64,000 nucleotides of DNA from Desulfosalsimonas propionicica (GCF_013761005.1 NZ_JACDUS010000001.1:372001-436000), one strand, 5' to 3'. Shown: positions 54,001 through 62,272, counted from the stretch's first letter. Notes: a model not told the origin generated them from the letters alone. Made by a program: numbers and translations.

Positions 54001-56005
54001 GCCATCCATTTGAATCACTGTACGTCCAGTAATAATTGCGATCTTCGCGTATAAGCCGCACCTGGTAACCCTTGCCGGCTAGCATTTCGCCCCGGGCATT
54101 TGTCAGGACAGCCTTGAAACCGGCCCGGCTGTTGTTATCGGGGCGGTCCTTGAACTGCGGCTCAATTCCGACCAGTTCTTCTGTCAGGATGTTGGTAACG
54201 GTGGTGCTGCGAGTCACCGGCCGGCCGCCGCTTTCATACAGGCTGATGCTGGCGGTGAGCACCAATGGTGATTGCACCCCGGTCCAGTTGCTGACCGGGA
54301 CCTCGACTTCGGCTGCGCCGCTGCCGTCAAGCCTTGTTTCCGGTATGTCCTGGCGCGGGTTGGGGATGGGTTCGTCTTCCAGCCCGAAAAAATATGTCTT
54401 CCACTGCGCAAAGGGATGACGATCGATTTCTGCCACGGCAAAGCCGTCCAGCTTATTGCCTGAAGCCGGAGCGCCGTAAAGATAATCGCCCTGAACGGGA
54501 ATTATTATAGCACTGCGTTCAGCCACGTGCCGGTGGCTGGTTGAATCGCCATCAAAAAGTGTCAGCTCCATGCGCTCCGGCAGGAAGTCCTCCACAGAAA
54601 ATTTATATTCACTCAACACCCGGTCATTGCCGGGAATGTTGAATGCCAGCCGCCAGGTCCCGGTCTTGGCGGACTCGCCCAGGGTGTGCCGGAAATCATA
54701 ACGACCGCTATCGTCCCTGTTGACCATCTTTGTGATAATGCGGCTGCCGGTGGCATCCAACAACCGCATTTGCAGCGGCACCGGGTCAACCGCCCGGCCG
54801 TCGTAATCCTTCAGCAGCGCGTGAATATTGACGCTTTCACCCGGTCTGTAGAGGTTTCGCGGACTCCAGGCGAAAACCTGGTGAGGGGCATGCCGGGTCA
54901 GGGCATTGTCATAACCGGATAAGTCCAACGGGTTGCGATCATAGCGCAGCACGGTGATCTGCTCGCCCGACCGGGCAACCAGCGTCTGCCCCTGGCGGTG
55001 AAAGGCATCGAAAACCGACTCGCCCTTTTCGTCCACGACTTGGCGTGCGATCAGTTCGGAATCATTGTAAAGCGAAAGGGTGACACCATTTATCGATTCG
55101 CCGCTCTGGATTGAATGGGTGTAGACATGCATCCTGCGATCATTCTTGCGAATCTGTAAGCCAATATCACTGACCGTGAAAAAACAGGTTTCCAGGTTGT
55201 TCTCGTACTGCCCCGGAACCCTGAGGACGGCCAGATAAGCGCCCGGTTCTTCCAGTGCTTCGATATCGCTGAGATCGAGATTGGTGGTGGTCCGCTGATT
55301 TTGCCGGTGCTCGATTGGAAACCGCGCGGAATGCACGAGGGTGTTATTTTCCGAAAAATTGTTCAGATGGTAGAAGCGGTGACGCTGGCTGTCGGTGAAA
55401 TGGCTCCAGGTACCGATCTTCTCCGGTGCTATCCGGAACAGATCCAGATCGACTTCATCGATATTGAAGGTTGTAACCGGCAGCGCCCGGCGAAGTCCGG
55501 TGGACAGCACATGGCCATCCCCGGCGAAGCTGGCAGCAGGTTTGATGCGACGGGTTTCAACCGAATGCTGACCCGGCCGCACCACTGCTTTGCCGTTAAC
55601 AGCAGGCAGGCCGGGCTTGATTTTAATTTTATATACTTTGCCCGGATCGACAAAGGGATAAATGACCGCCAGGCCGTCTTTGCTTCTCACCCAATGGTCA
55701 GAGGGTTCAATCCGGTCCGCACGCTTCACGGTTAAATATCGCCGCCAGTCGGCCCGGTCGTCGACCGGCACCGTTACCCGCACGACCAGGGCGGCGCCGT
55801 TCTCCCACGTTTCTTCCGCAACAGAGCTCACCTTCATTTTTTGTCCCTGGTAGTGCTGCCGGGACAACCGCGTGTTGATCTGTTGTTCATCTTCGGTGTG
55901 GACGTTGTCTCCATCAAAATCAGCAGCCCAGAGCGGTTGGCAAAAAATAACCCCAATGAGGAGCAATATCCTTAACAGGCGCCGCAAAACAGGAGAGGAA
56001 GTCAT
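51083..56005 (-). CDS. yfhM: Bacterial alpha-2-macroglobulin (YfhM-like) with thioester motif
   Basis: 1640 residues. N-terminal signal peptide (about 1-27, ending near PLWAADF), then MG-type beta domains (about 30-900), and the thioester domain (about 1150-1440) with the motif CTEQ at residue 1166, which traps proteases. No lipobox cysteine is clear, so it is probably periplasmic and soluble. It pairs with PbpC to act on damaged envelope in the usual model. AAAGG precedes the ATG. Closest in style to gammaproteobacterial YfhM; codon use does not differ obviously. Confidence 0.93.
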   Translation of the reverse strand: MTSSPVLRRLLRILLLIGVIFCQPLWAADFDGDNVHTEDEQQINTRLSRQHYQGQKMKVSSVAEETWENGAALVVRVTVPVDDRADWRRYLTVKRADRIEPSDHWVRSKDGLAVIYPFVDPGKVYKIKIKPGLPAVNGKAVVRPGQHSVETRRIKPAASFAGDGHVLSTGLRRALPVTTFNIDEVDLDLFRIAPEKIGTWSHFTDSQRHRFYHLNNFSENNTLVHSARFPIEHRQNQRTTTNLDLSDIEALEEPGAYLAVLRVPGQYENNLETCFFTVSDIGLQIRKNDRRMHVYTHSIQSGESINGVTLSLYNDSELIARQVVDEKGESVFDAFHRQGQTLVARSGEQITVLRYDRNPLDLSGYDNALTRHAPHQVFAWSPRNLYRPGESVNIHALLKDYDGRAVDPVPLQMRLLDATGSRIITKMVNRDDSGRYDFRHTLGESAKTGTWRLAFNIPGNDRVLSEYKFSVEDFLPERMELTLFDGDSTSHRHVAERSAIIIPVQGDYLYGAPASGNKLDGFAVAEIDRHPFAQWKTYFFGLEDEPIPNPRQDIPETRLDGSGAAEVEVPVSNWTGVQSPLVLTASISLYESGGRPVTRSTTVTNILTEELVGIEPQFKDRPDNNSRAGFKAVLTNARGEMLAGKGYQVRLIREDRNYYWTYSDSNGWRWHFDPLDYEVYSVKLDFDGNVPTGFNMPVEWGNYRVEIVDNRNKLVNRFGFSTRWSGWSSTSSDSLKPDQVLITFRDDRYQAGDDARVKLVPPVDGRAMITVESNDGVLWRDQIEVSAKGTELTFPIRAGWNRHDLYLTATILIPGDMTHSVAPKRAFGFTHLPIERTDARLDLSIEAPERIQPRRPVEVELRLNDKEIPAGPVWVSVAAVDVGVLNITRFKTPDPVGYLFGARRYDYQFYDIYGRIIENAGYDYSAQRFGGGFKQSEAELTRGGDKPDNVVKIVSLESEPVQFDADGRARLTLDVPDFNGRLRWMAVAWSAGSYASAEDETQVADPVVTQLSRPRFLALGDESRLTLDISNQSGKSQNLDVDFKVNGALESNSWTQSLELSDGAKETLTFPVKATGLGSAPIKAHIRTGDGTVDLTKNWSLGTRSAYPSVTRKEQAVLDKGETWSPGLKIDDLVADTVNARLVVSPRPPIDISSHFDALLRYPYGCTEQSTSSGFPWALMSPEAAEHFGLRSRIEKQFEQPYTDRFRREQLEVAVDRVLRRQNATGGFGSWSNDGTEVNWLTVYVADFLTAARDAGAQVPNESLNLTLDRLDAYLRGQANVSAQWSTDNNYSEFAARAYAAYVMASSNRAGLAHLRRLYEQADDVEDRSGLPWAQLGYALQHAGDQALADKAFARAITTEYQAGYYGYYGSALRDSALVYALLARVGRAEDQQLLDLFEKVRERRWLSTQERNALFRAAVAGAGKEEIATRARLTTSGFEQLIDQEDAFKTLINAAEFSSLKSVESLSGTLYISLELVGEQKTAPEPVSNEMSIDRNFFDSEGRPLTLDSLESGDLVIVGLEARSKRSIPDGLVVDLLPAGLELENQNLDNASVDLSKLTLGGESIADWRQNKDILHVEYRDDRFVAAVELDEHRVTRLYYLARAVTPGEYQVPPPYIEDMYRPYYHAVGATPARLVIKP

Positions 56006-56582
56006 GGCTGTTGCCTTTCATTGCAAAAGCGTAATGTCTTACGCATATTTAAAGTGGTTTCGGTAAAGCTGCGGAACTCCTATGCTGGGCAGAGAAAGGT
56101 CAGGCCCGGTGTGGCCAAAGATGATAAGAAAAATTATAGAAATCATGTCAGCCACCCAAAATCAACCAAAAAATTGCCTCTCTTGCCATTTTCAGCTGTT
56201 TCGTGAAGGCCCCCAACAGACCTGGTGACTGCAAAAATACAGTAGCGGCGGGAGGTTTAACTTTAGCCTGAACTGAGCGGTTCAAATTTTTAAAATTTTT
56301 ATATGATTTGAATGGAGCTAAGTTTGTTTTATTTTAGAAAATTTCAACCCCTTTGGGAATTTCAAGTTTACCGCATCTACTGTGTCAGCCGATGTCGCGC
56401 ATAGCTGACGATCGCTTCAGATCAGCTTCCTTGTATCTGCGGCAAACTTGAAATCCGCTCAGTTTCGGTTTAAAAAAAAGTATGATAAAGCCTTTGGGCA
56501 TAATCCGTTGTCCTGGTGTATCTGTTTTTGTAAGCTGGCTGTGAATATGTCGATTTTTTAGCTTTTTTCAAGGAGTGCCTGA
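56006..56582. other. Intergenic region with a large palindrome
   Basis: About 580 bases upstream of both the alpha-2-macroglobulin gene and the Pif1-like gene. The palindrome at 56271-56464 is the only clear structure. The rest is AT-rich and probably holds both promoters. Confidence 0.5.
56271..56464. repeat. 194-bp imperfect palindrome C
   Basis: Outer arms AACTGAGCGG (56271-56280) and CCGCTCAGTT (56455-56464) are perfect inverses. An inner pair, ATTTCAAGTTTACCGCAT (56359) and ATCTGCGGCAAACTTGAAAT (ending 56454), is near-perfect and encloses a GTCAGC/GCTGAC stem. The size is close to palindromes A and B, but the core is different. Confidence 0.65.
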
Positions 56583-58823
56583 ATGGTTGAGTGGAAAGAC
56601 AAGGCCGCGCACCTGGCCTCAAAATACATCAACGGCACCGGATGCCACGTTTTTTTGACGGGCCGGGCCGGCACGGGCAAGACCACGTTTTTGCACGACA
56701 TCCGCAGGCGCACCCATAAAAATACCATTGTGGCCGCGCCCACGGGCATTGCCGCCATCAATGCCGAAGGCGTGACCCTTCATTCCCTGTTCCAGCTGCC
56801 CTTTGGCGCGTTTATTCCCGAAGACCGGCCGCCCGGGGATTCGGCCCTGGACTTTGAGCTAAACACCCCCCAGTCCTTGCGCCGGAATCTCAAAATGCAC
56901 ACTACCAAGCGCAACATGCTCAGAAAACTGGAACTGCTGATCATCGATGAGGTGAGCATGCTGCGCGCCGATCTGCTCGACGCCATTGACGCGGTGCTGC
57001 GATTGGTACGAAGGCGGCGCGATGAGGTCTTCGGCGGGGTCCAGATCCTTTTTATCGGCGATCTGCAGCAGCTGCCGCCGGTGGTCAAAAACAACGAATG
57101 GCAGGTGTTAAACGAATTTTACACAACCCCGTTTTTTTTCGGAGCCCGGGCCCTACAGCAAAAAAGTCCTGTATACATCGAGCTTTCCCACATTTACCGG
57201 CAAAGTGATGAAACCTTTATTTCCGTTTTAAACCACCTGCGCGACGGCCGGCTGACCGATGCAGACATTGAGCGCCTCAACCGCTGCTGTCGGCCCGGCT
57301 TTGCGCCGGAAGCTGATGAAGGCTATGTGTATCTGACCACCCACAACCGCAGGGCAGACCGGATCAACCAGGCTGAACTGGAAAAGCTGCCCGGAAAACC
57401 CTTTGAATACAACGCCCGGGTCAAGGGCACATTTGATGCCCGCACCTATCCGGTGGAACCGGTGCTGGCCCTGAAAAAAGGCGCCCAGGTCATGTTTATC
57501 AAAAATGATCCCACAGGAGAGCACCGGTTTTTCAACGGACGGATCGGATTTGTGGAAAAGCTGGATGCAGAAGGGATCAAGGTGGGGTTTTCCGATCAGA
57601 GCCCGCCGGTCTGGGTGGAGCCGCATACCTGGGAGAACAAACGCTATGCCCTGAACAAGGAAACAAACGAAATCGCCGAAAAAACCGTGGGCACATTTGT
57701 CCACTTTCCCCTGAAGCTGGCCTGGGCCATTACCATTCACAAAAGCCAGGGCCTGACCTTTGACCGGGCGGTCATTGACGTGGACGGGGCATTTGCCGCC
57801 GGCCAGGTCTACGTGGCCTTATCCCGGCTCACCTCCCTGGAGGGCCTTGTGCTGACCAGCCCTTTCCGGTTCCGGCAAATGGACCGGGACCCGGCCCTGG
57901 ATGCATTTGTCGGGCAGAAAAAAGATCCCGAGGACCTGGAGCAATCCCTGCACCCGGCCTGCCTGGATTATCTGGCCCGCACCGTCAGGGATGCCTTTGA
58001 TTTTTCCGGCCTGGTGCGGGAAATGGATTTTCATGTGCGCACCTACACCAAGGATGCGGCCCATTCCAAAAAACAGGCGCACCTGGACTGGGCCCGGTCC
58101 CTGCAGGCGGATCTGGGGCCGGTCCGGGAAGTGGGCGGCAAGTTCGTAAGACAACTGGACCGGATACTGGCCGACGATGGTGCCGATGGCGGCCTGGATT
58201 ATCTGGCACAGCGGGTGGAGGCGGCCAAAGGATATTTTGAGCCGGTTTTCACCGGGCTCTGCGAACGCATCCGCCGGCACCTGTCTGAACTCAAAACCCA
58301 AAAAACCGGGCTGAAAAAATACATCACGGAAATTGAAACACTGGATCAGCAGTTTTCCGGCCAGTTTCAGAAAATCGAAAAAGCAGCCGCATTAATCAAC
58401 ACCTTTGGCGGCGGAAAGGAGCTCACAAAAGCCGATCTGCCCAGTGCACAGCCGGAAAAGCCCGGGTCCGGGTCTTCGGCCAAAGCCGGTGCGCCCAAAA
58501 ACAAACCCAAACCCGGGAAAAAAACCGACACCAAAACCCTGACCCTTCAACTTTACCGCCAGGGCAAAACAGTGGACGAAATCGCCGAAGACCGCTCCCT
58601 GCACCCCCGCACCATCGAGGGCCATCTGGCCCACTGGATCGAACAGGGCGAAATTGCGGCCACAGACCTGGTTTCAAAGATGGATCTGGATGAAATCAGC
58701 AAGGCCTTCAAAGAGCTGCAAACCCCTTATCTCAAGCCGATTCACGAATTTTTCTCTGGCAGACACGATTATGCCACCCTGAAATTTGCTGCGGCTTTTT
58801 TGGCACAGCAGAACAAAGCATGA
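56583..58823 (+). CDS. Pif1-like helicase with C-terminal HTH_40-type domain
   Basis: 746 residues. AGGAG lies seven bases upstream of the ATG. The N-terminal P-loop (FLTGRAGTGKTTFLHDI), APTGIAAINAEGVTLHSLFQ, LLIIDEVSMLRADLLDAID (Walker B) and the later AITIHKSQGLTFDRAVID and YVALSRLTSLEGLVL are SF1B Pif1/RecD2 motifs. A long linker, partly basic, leads to a C-terminal helix-turn-helix (about 645-690, RQGKTVDEIAEDRSLHPRTI) like the HTH_40 of RecQ-like proteins. It probably unwinds structured or stalled DNA. Cytoplasmic. Confidence 0.9.
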   Translation: MVEWKDKAAHLASKYINGTGCHVFLTGRAGTGKTTFLHDIRRRTHKNTIVAAPTGIAAINAEGVTLHSLFQLPFGAFIPEDRPPGDSALDFELNTPQSLRRNLKMHTTKRNMLRKLELLIIDEVSMLRADLLDAIDAVLRLVRRRRDEVFGGVQILFIGDLQQLPPVVKNNEWQVLNEFYTTPFFFGARALQQKSPVYIELSHIYRQSDETFISVLNHLRDGRLTDADIERLNRCCRPGFAPEADEGYVYLTTHNRRADRINQAELEKLPGKPFEYNARVKGTFDARTYPVEPVLALKKGAQVMFIKNDPTGEHRFFNGRIGFVEKLDAEGIKVGFSDQSPPVWVEPHTWENKRYALNKETNEIAEKTVGTFVHFPLKLAWAITIHKSQGLTFDRAVIDVDGAFAAGQVYVALSRLTSLEGLVLTSPFRFRQMDRDPALDAFVGQKKDPEDLEQSLHPACLDYLARTVRDAFDFSGLVREMDFHVRTYTKDAAHSKKQAHLDWARSLQADLGPVREVGGKFVRQLDRILADDGADGGLDYLAQRVEAAKGYFEPVFTGLCERIRRHLSELKTQKTGLKKYITEIETLDQQFSGQFQKIEKAAALINTFGGGKELTKADLPSAQPEKPGSGSSAKAGAPKNKPKPGKKTDTKTLTLQLYRQGKTVDEIAEDRSLHPRTIEGHLAHWIEQGEIAATDLVSKMDLDEISKAFKELQTPYLKPIHEFFSGRHDYATLKFAAAFLAQQNKA

Positions 58824-58949
58824 CCTCCGTTGCCGGGGCGGAGATTTTAGCGGTCCGGCAACCGGGATGCCGGCTTTCCGGCCCAAAAGGTGTGTGCTGG
58901 CAGCGGCCTTTGGCTCAAGTCCCATGACAAGGTGGAAAAGCGATAAGCG

Positions 58950-59333
58950 TTATTGCTTTACAGTCCAGCTGGTTATGTTTTCGTAGTCTTCCCCCCGTAT
59001 CTGGAACTGCTCCATGAGTACACGGGTTAATCCTTCGGGTATACTGCCCGAAAAGCGGATGTTGGCAAGGGTGTGGTCTTTATCGTCTGTTCCTTTCACA
59101 TCAACGGTCACGGTTTCTGAATCCCCGTTATTCGTTACATGAGCCCTGAGGGTAACCAGATAAGTTGTCTTGCCTTTTTCCACATACACGGGCTCGATTT
59201 TTTCAACATGTACCCGCTTTGTTTCGTTTTGGGCAAAAGCCGGAGAAAGGCCCGTGTGCAAAAACAGCCCGAAAAAAGCCGGAAGAACGATCATAAATGT
59301 AATAATTTTGAGCAGATAGAGTTTTCTACGCAT
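58950..59333 (-). CDS. Secreted protein of unknown function
   Basis: 127 residues with an N-terminal signal peptide or anchor (about 10-35, cleavage after SPAFA). The mature part is beta-rich (EPVYVEKGKTTYLVTLRAHV, VTVDVKGTDDKDHTL) like a small Ig-like or FxLYD-type domain, but I do not recognise it. The ribosome site is weak. Follows the convergent Pif1-like gene. Confidence 0.6.
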   Translation of the reverse strand: MRRKLYLLKIITFMIVLPAFFGLFLHTGLSPAFAQNETKRVHVEKIEPVYVEKGKTTYLVTLRAHVTNNGDSETVTVDVKGTDDKDHTLANIRFSGSIPEGLTRVLMEQFQIRGEDYENITSWTVKQ

Positions 59334-59535
59334 ATTCCCGCAAGTCCTTGTTTGAATTTTTTACTAAACGAACCAAAAATCAACTATAAAGCAAGATAAT
59401 AAATTGTTTGTCAAGATAAATTTTTCAAGACATAATCGAATGAAAAAAATAGAAAATCGTTAAATTTTCACGACCCGGGACCTTTTCCGGACAAAACCGG
59501 CAGGCATGCGCGTGGCAGGTATTTTATGAGTTTTT

Positions 59536-60594
59536 TCAGGGAAGTATTCTCAGGGCCCCGCAAGTATGAGGACCGGTGACCTCGCCGATGATGCCGGCCT
59601 CAATTCCTTGTTCTTGAAGGATTTTGACCAGTTTTGACCCTTTTGATTCGGGCAGGGCCAGCAGCAGTCCCCCCGAGGTCTGGGGGTCAAAGAGAAGATC
59701 GGTTAAAATGGGATCAAGCTCCGGGGCAAAGCCAATACTGGGTTCGAAAAATTTCTTGTTGGCATAGGCCCCGGCCGGAAACAGCCCCATGCGCCCGAAT
59801 TCCAGGGCCGACTCGATTACCGGGACCGCTGACACGGACAGGGAAATTTCTTTTTTTGAGGCCCGGGCCATTTCCAGCAGGTGTCCGGCAAGGCCGAATC
59901 CGGTCACATCGGTGCACGCCCGCGGAGAAAATCTTTCTGCGGCCAGAGCTGCGTTTTTGTTTAACCGGGTGGTGATGGCAATGAGTTCACTGATTGTTTT
60001 ATCGTCTGCCAGTTTGCCCTTGACAGCCGTGGCCAGAATTCCGGTTCCAATGGGTTTGGTCAGAATGATCTGATCGCCGGAAGCCGCCCCGCTGTTTTTC
60101 CAGACCGCATCCGGGTGTACCACGCCGGTTACAGACAAGCCGTATTTGAATTCCACGTCATCCACGGAATGGCCGCCCACAAGCACGGCGCCGGATTCAT
60201 GGATCACTTCCAGTCCCCCGGCCAGGGTGTCTTTTAAAACGCTTTCAGGCAGATCATCGGATGGAAAACACACGATGTTCATGGCCGTCAGGGGTCGGCC
60301 GCCCATGGCGTAAATGTCGCTCAATGCATTGGCTGCGGCAATCCGGCCGAAATCATAGGGTGAGTCAATGATGGGCGTGAAAAAATCCAGGGTCTGGATC
60401 AGGGCCGTATCATGGCTCAACTGATAGACGCCCGCGTCATCCGAGGTCTCCATTCCCACCAGAAGACGCGGATCGGTTTTGACGGGCAATTGTTGCACCA
60501 CCCGGTCCAGCAACTCCGGACCCAGCTTGCCTGCTCAGCCCGAAGCCCGGGTTTTTTCGGTCAGCAGATATTTGGGAGTTGCGTTGTCAGCCAT
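59536..60594 (-). CDS. selD: Selenide, water dikinase (selenophosphate synthetase), selenoprotein
   Basis: 352 residues if the TGA at 60535-60537 is read as selenocysteine. Starting from ATG 60594 the frame reads MADNATPKYLLTEKTRASG, then TGA as codon 20, then AGKLGPELLDRVV and on into a complete SelD. The Sec20/Lys23 pair matches the Cys17/Lys20 catalytic pair of E. coli SelD. GGHSVDD, ACTDVTGFGLAGHLLEMARA and DPQTSGGLLLAL are family blocks. A hairpin (GGTCC/GGACC) right after the TGA is a candidate SECIS. It makes selenophosphate from selenide and ATP. Confidence 0.95.
60506..60537 (-). promoter_or_regulatory. Candidate bacterial SECIS after the selD TGA
   Basis: Starting at the TGA, GCAGGCAAGCTG separates the codon from GGTCC, loop GGAGTTGCT and GGACC (a 5-bp stem). 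Bacterial SECIS hairpins sit within about 40 bases downstream of UGA and are read by SelB. The stem is short and the exact bulge cannot be set by eye. Confidence 0.5.
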
Positions 60595-60825
60595 TGGCAT
60601 TCCCGCAGGGTTTCAGCATTAAAATCATTAGAAACAATAAAACGGCAGCGGCATGATTGTAAAATAAAATATTTCAGCAAAATCGTAGCCGGCAATGGGT
60701 TTGGATGTAAAATGGATTATTTCAATAACATTTTAAGTATTCATTTGAAACATCGATTCAAAGCTTGTTACAGTTAATTATAGACAATCTAAATAATTTT
60801 CCAATAATATATCGATATTATCAAA

Positions 60826-60852
60826 TTGACATCTCTTTTGTATTTTTATAAA
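60826..60852 (+). promoter_or_regulatory. Candidate promoter for the hdrA-fragment/mvhD/tRNA-Sec/selB set
   Basis: TTGACA (60826-60831), a short 15-base spacer and TATAAA (60847-60852). If used, it would give a leader of about 420 bases that includes the 60956-61040 hairpin. Confidence 0.35.
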
Positions 60853-60955
60853 AATTCAATTTTCAGCTCGCAATAATAACTGTCTGAGGGCGGCGGTTTC
60901 TTGATTAAAGGAAATCGGCTGTCCGGACGCATTTCAGAGAGCAACAGATATGGGC

Positions 60956-61040
60956 TACTGGTTTTTGCACGGCACATGACACTTCAGCAGCGATGCTGCC
61001 CGGTGCGGGCAGCCATGGGGTGTCAGCCGGAAAACCAGTA
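60956..61040 (+). other. Large nested hairpin in the leader of the selenocysteine locus
   Basis: TACTGGTTTT (60956-60965) pairs with AAAACCAGTA (61031-61040), TGACAC (60977-60982) with GTGTCA (61020-61025), and a tight GCTGCCCG/CGGGCAGC hairpin with a GTG loop (60995-61013) caps it. T-rich sequence follows but not immediately, so a simple terminator is unlikely. It could be a structured leader RNA or a repeat. Confidence 0.5.
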
Positions 61041-61281
61041 ACAGCTGATTTCTGATCCCTTTTTCTTTTACCCGGTATTGACCCCCCTGCTTTATTACCC
61101 GGATTAACTCCGTCCTAAACCGAGCGCGACGTGGAAGTTTGCCTGCAGCCTGATGTTGCACAGACTTTTCTGCCCCTGGCCCTGCCTTCCGGCCCTTGTG
61201 TACAGGCAAGGTCGCCGATGGGTCCGAAAAGCGGCTGTGTGGATTTTGGCAAAATCAAATAAACCTGAATGAGGAGGGAAA

Positions 61282-61662
61282 ATGCCTGACCGATCAGTTG
61301 GCAGTGTAATGATTGTCGGAGGGGGCGTCTGCGGTGTTCAAAGCGCTCTGGATCTGGCCAATTCAGGATATAAAGTCTATCTGGTGGAAAATAAGCCCGC
61401 CATAGGCGGTGCCATGTCTCAGCTGGACAAAACCTTTCCCACAAATGATTGTTCCATGTGCATTTTGTCTCCCCAGCTTGTGGAAGCCGGCAGGCACAGA
61501 AACATAGAGCTTTTGACCCTCTCTGAACTGGAGTCTGTTTCCGGCGGGGCGGGATGTTTTACCGTAAGGGTGCGGAAACGGGCCCGGAGTGTGGATGCTC
61601 AACTGTGCACCGGCTGCGGAAACTGTATTGAAGCCTGTCCTGTGCAGCAACATCAACTTTAA
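61282..61662 (+). pseudogene. hdrA: Truncated HdrA (heterodisulfide reductase subunit A), N-terminal fragment
   Basis: 126 residues ending in TAA, about one fifth of a normal HdrA. The FAD-binding start VMIVGGGVCGVQSALDLANS, the GGAMSQLDKTFPTNDCSMCI Fe-S insertion block and the first ferredoxin motif CTGCGNCIEACPV are intact. The protein then ends in QQHQL where another 500 or so residues would follow. A good AGGAGGG site precedes the ATG, so it is probably translated. Whether it is a decayed gene or a functional short form cannot be told. mvhD follows 13 bases later. Confidence 0.85.
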
Positions 61663-61675
61663 GAAAGGAGTTCGT

Positions 61676-62113
61676 ATGTCCACATGGGAACCAAAAATAG
61701 CGGCCTTTTTTTGCAACTGGTGTACCTACGGCGCAGCTGATCTGGCAGGTGTCAGCCGTATGCAGTATCCCACGGGTATCCGGGTGATTCGCCTTCCCTG
61801 CAGCGGCCGGGTCAGTCCGAAGTTCATTCTTGCGGCATTCCGCAGCGGTGTGGACGGGGTCTGGGTGTCCGGATGCCACCCCGGCGACTGCCATTATATA
61901 GAGGGCAATTATTACGCCAGGCGCAAATTTGCACTTCTTAAAAATCTTCTGGAGCACATGGGAATTGAGCCCGGCCGTCTGCACTTTTCCTGGATCTCTT
62001 CGGCCGAGTCCACCAAGTTCGTTGAGGTTGCTGAGTTTGTCGTTGATTCTGTGAAAAAACTGGGGCCGGCCAATCGGATGATCAAGGAGGCGCCCGCAGC
62101 TGTTTTGTTTTAA
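61676..62113 (+). CDS. mvhD: MvhD/FlpD-type iron-sulfur subunit
   Basis: 145 residues from ATG 61676 with AGGAG upstream. FFCNWCTYGAADLAGVSR, LPCSGRVSP and GCHPGDCHY are the Cys motifs of the electron-transfer subunit that links F420-nonreducing hydrogenase (or formate dehydrogenase) to HdrA. It normally works with full-length HdrABC, but here it stands beside an HdrA fragment. In some sulfate reducers this motif has Sec; here all positions are Cys. tRNA-Sec follows 51 bases later. Confidence 0.9.
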   Translation: MSTWEPKIAAFFCNWCTYGAADLAGVSRMQYPTGIRVIRLPCSGRVSPKFILAAFRSGVDGVWVSGCHPGDCHYIEGNYYARRKFALLKNLLEHMGIEPGRLHFSWISSAESTKFVEVAEFVVDSVKKLGPANRMIKEAPAAVLF

Positions 62114-62164
62114 AAGAGCCGTCTTTTTTGCGGCAAATCCCTTTTGGGGCAGAATCTCAAATAC

Positions 62165-62256
62165 AGGGGCAATGGTGCTGGGCACCCCGCGGTCTTCAAA
62201 ACCGCCGGCTTCGTCTGAAAAACGAAGAGGAGGTTCGATTCCCCTTGCCCCTTCCA
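62165..62256 (+). tRNA. selC: tRNA-Sec (TCA anticodon)
   Basis: The acceptor AGGGGCAA/TTGCCCCT pairs over 8 bp. The D region is GGTGC/GCACC, the anticodon stem GCGGT/ACCGC has loop CTTCAAA with anticodon TCA, and the long variable arm is CTTCGT/ACGAAG. The T loop TTCGATT is followed by an encoded CCA (62254-62256). With 8 acceptor pairs only four bases (CCCC) remain for the 3' side of the T stem, and one pair is A-C, so the arm is 8/4 or a mismatched 7/5 rather than the usual 8/5. It lies directly before selB. Confidence 0.93.
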
Positions 62257-62272
62257 CTGGCTGGAAAACACA

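Larger units (their letters stand above)
60595..61281. other. Intergenic region between selD and the hdrA fragment
   Basis: About 690 bases. The left half is AT-rich. It contains a candidate rightward promoter (60826-60852) and a large hairpin (60956-61040). The ribosome site AGGAGGG for the hdrA fragment lies at the right end. No open frame. Confidence 0.5.

Noticed and set aside
61660-61662. Reading the hdrA fragment stop as a recoded codon
   Set aside because: The stop is TAA, not TGA, and no HdrA sequence continues after it.
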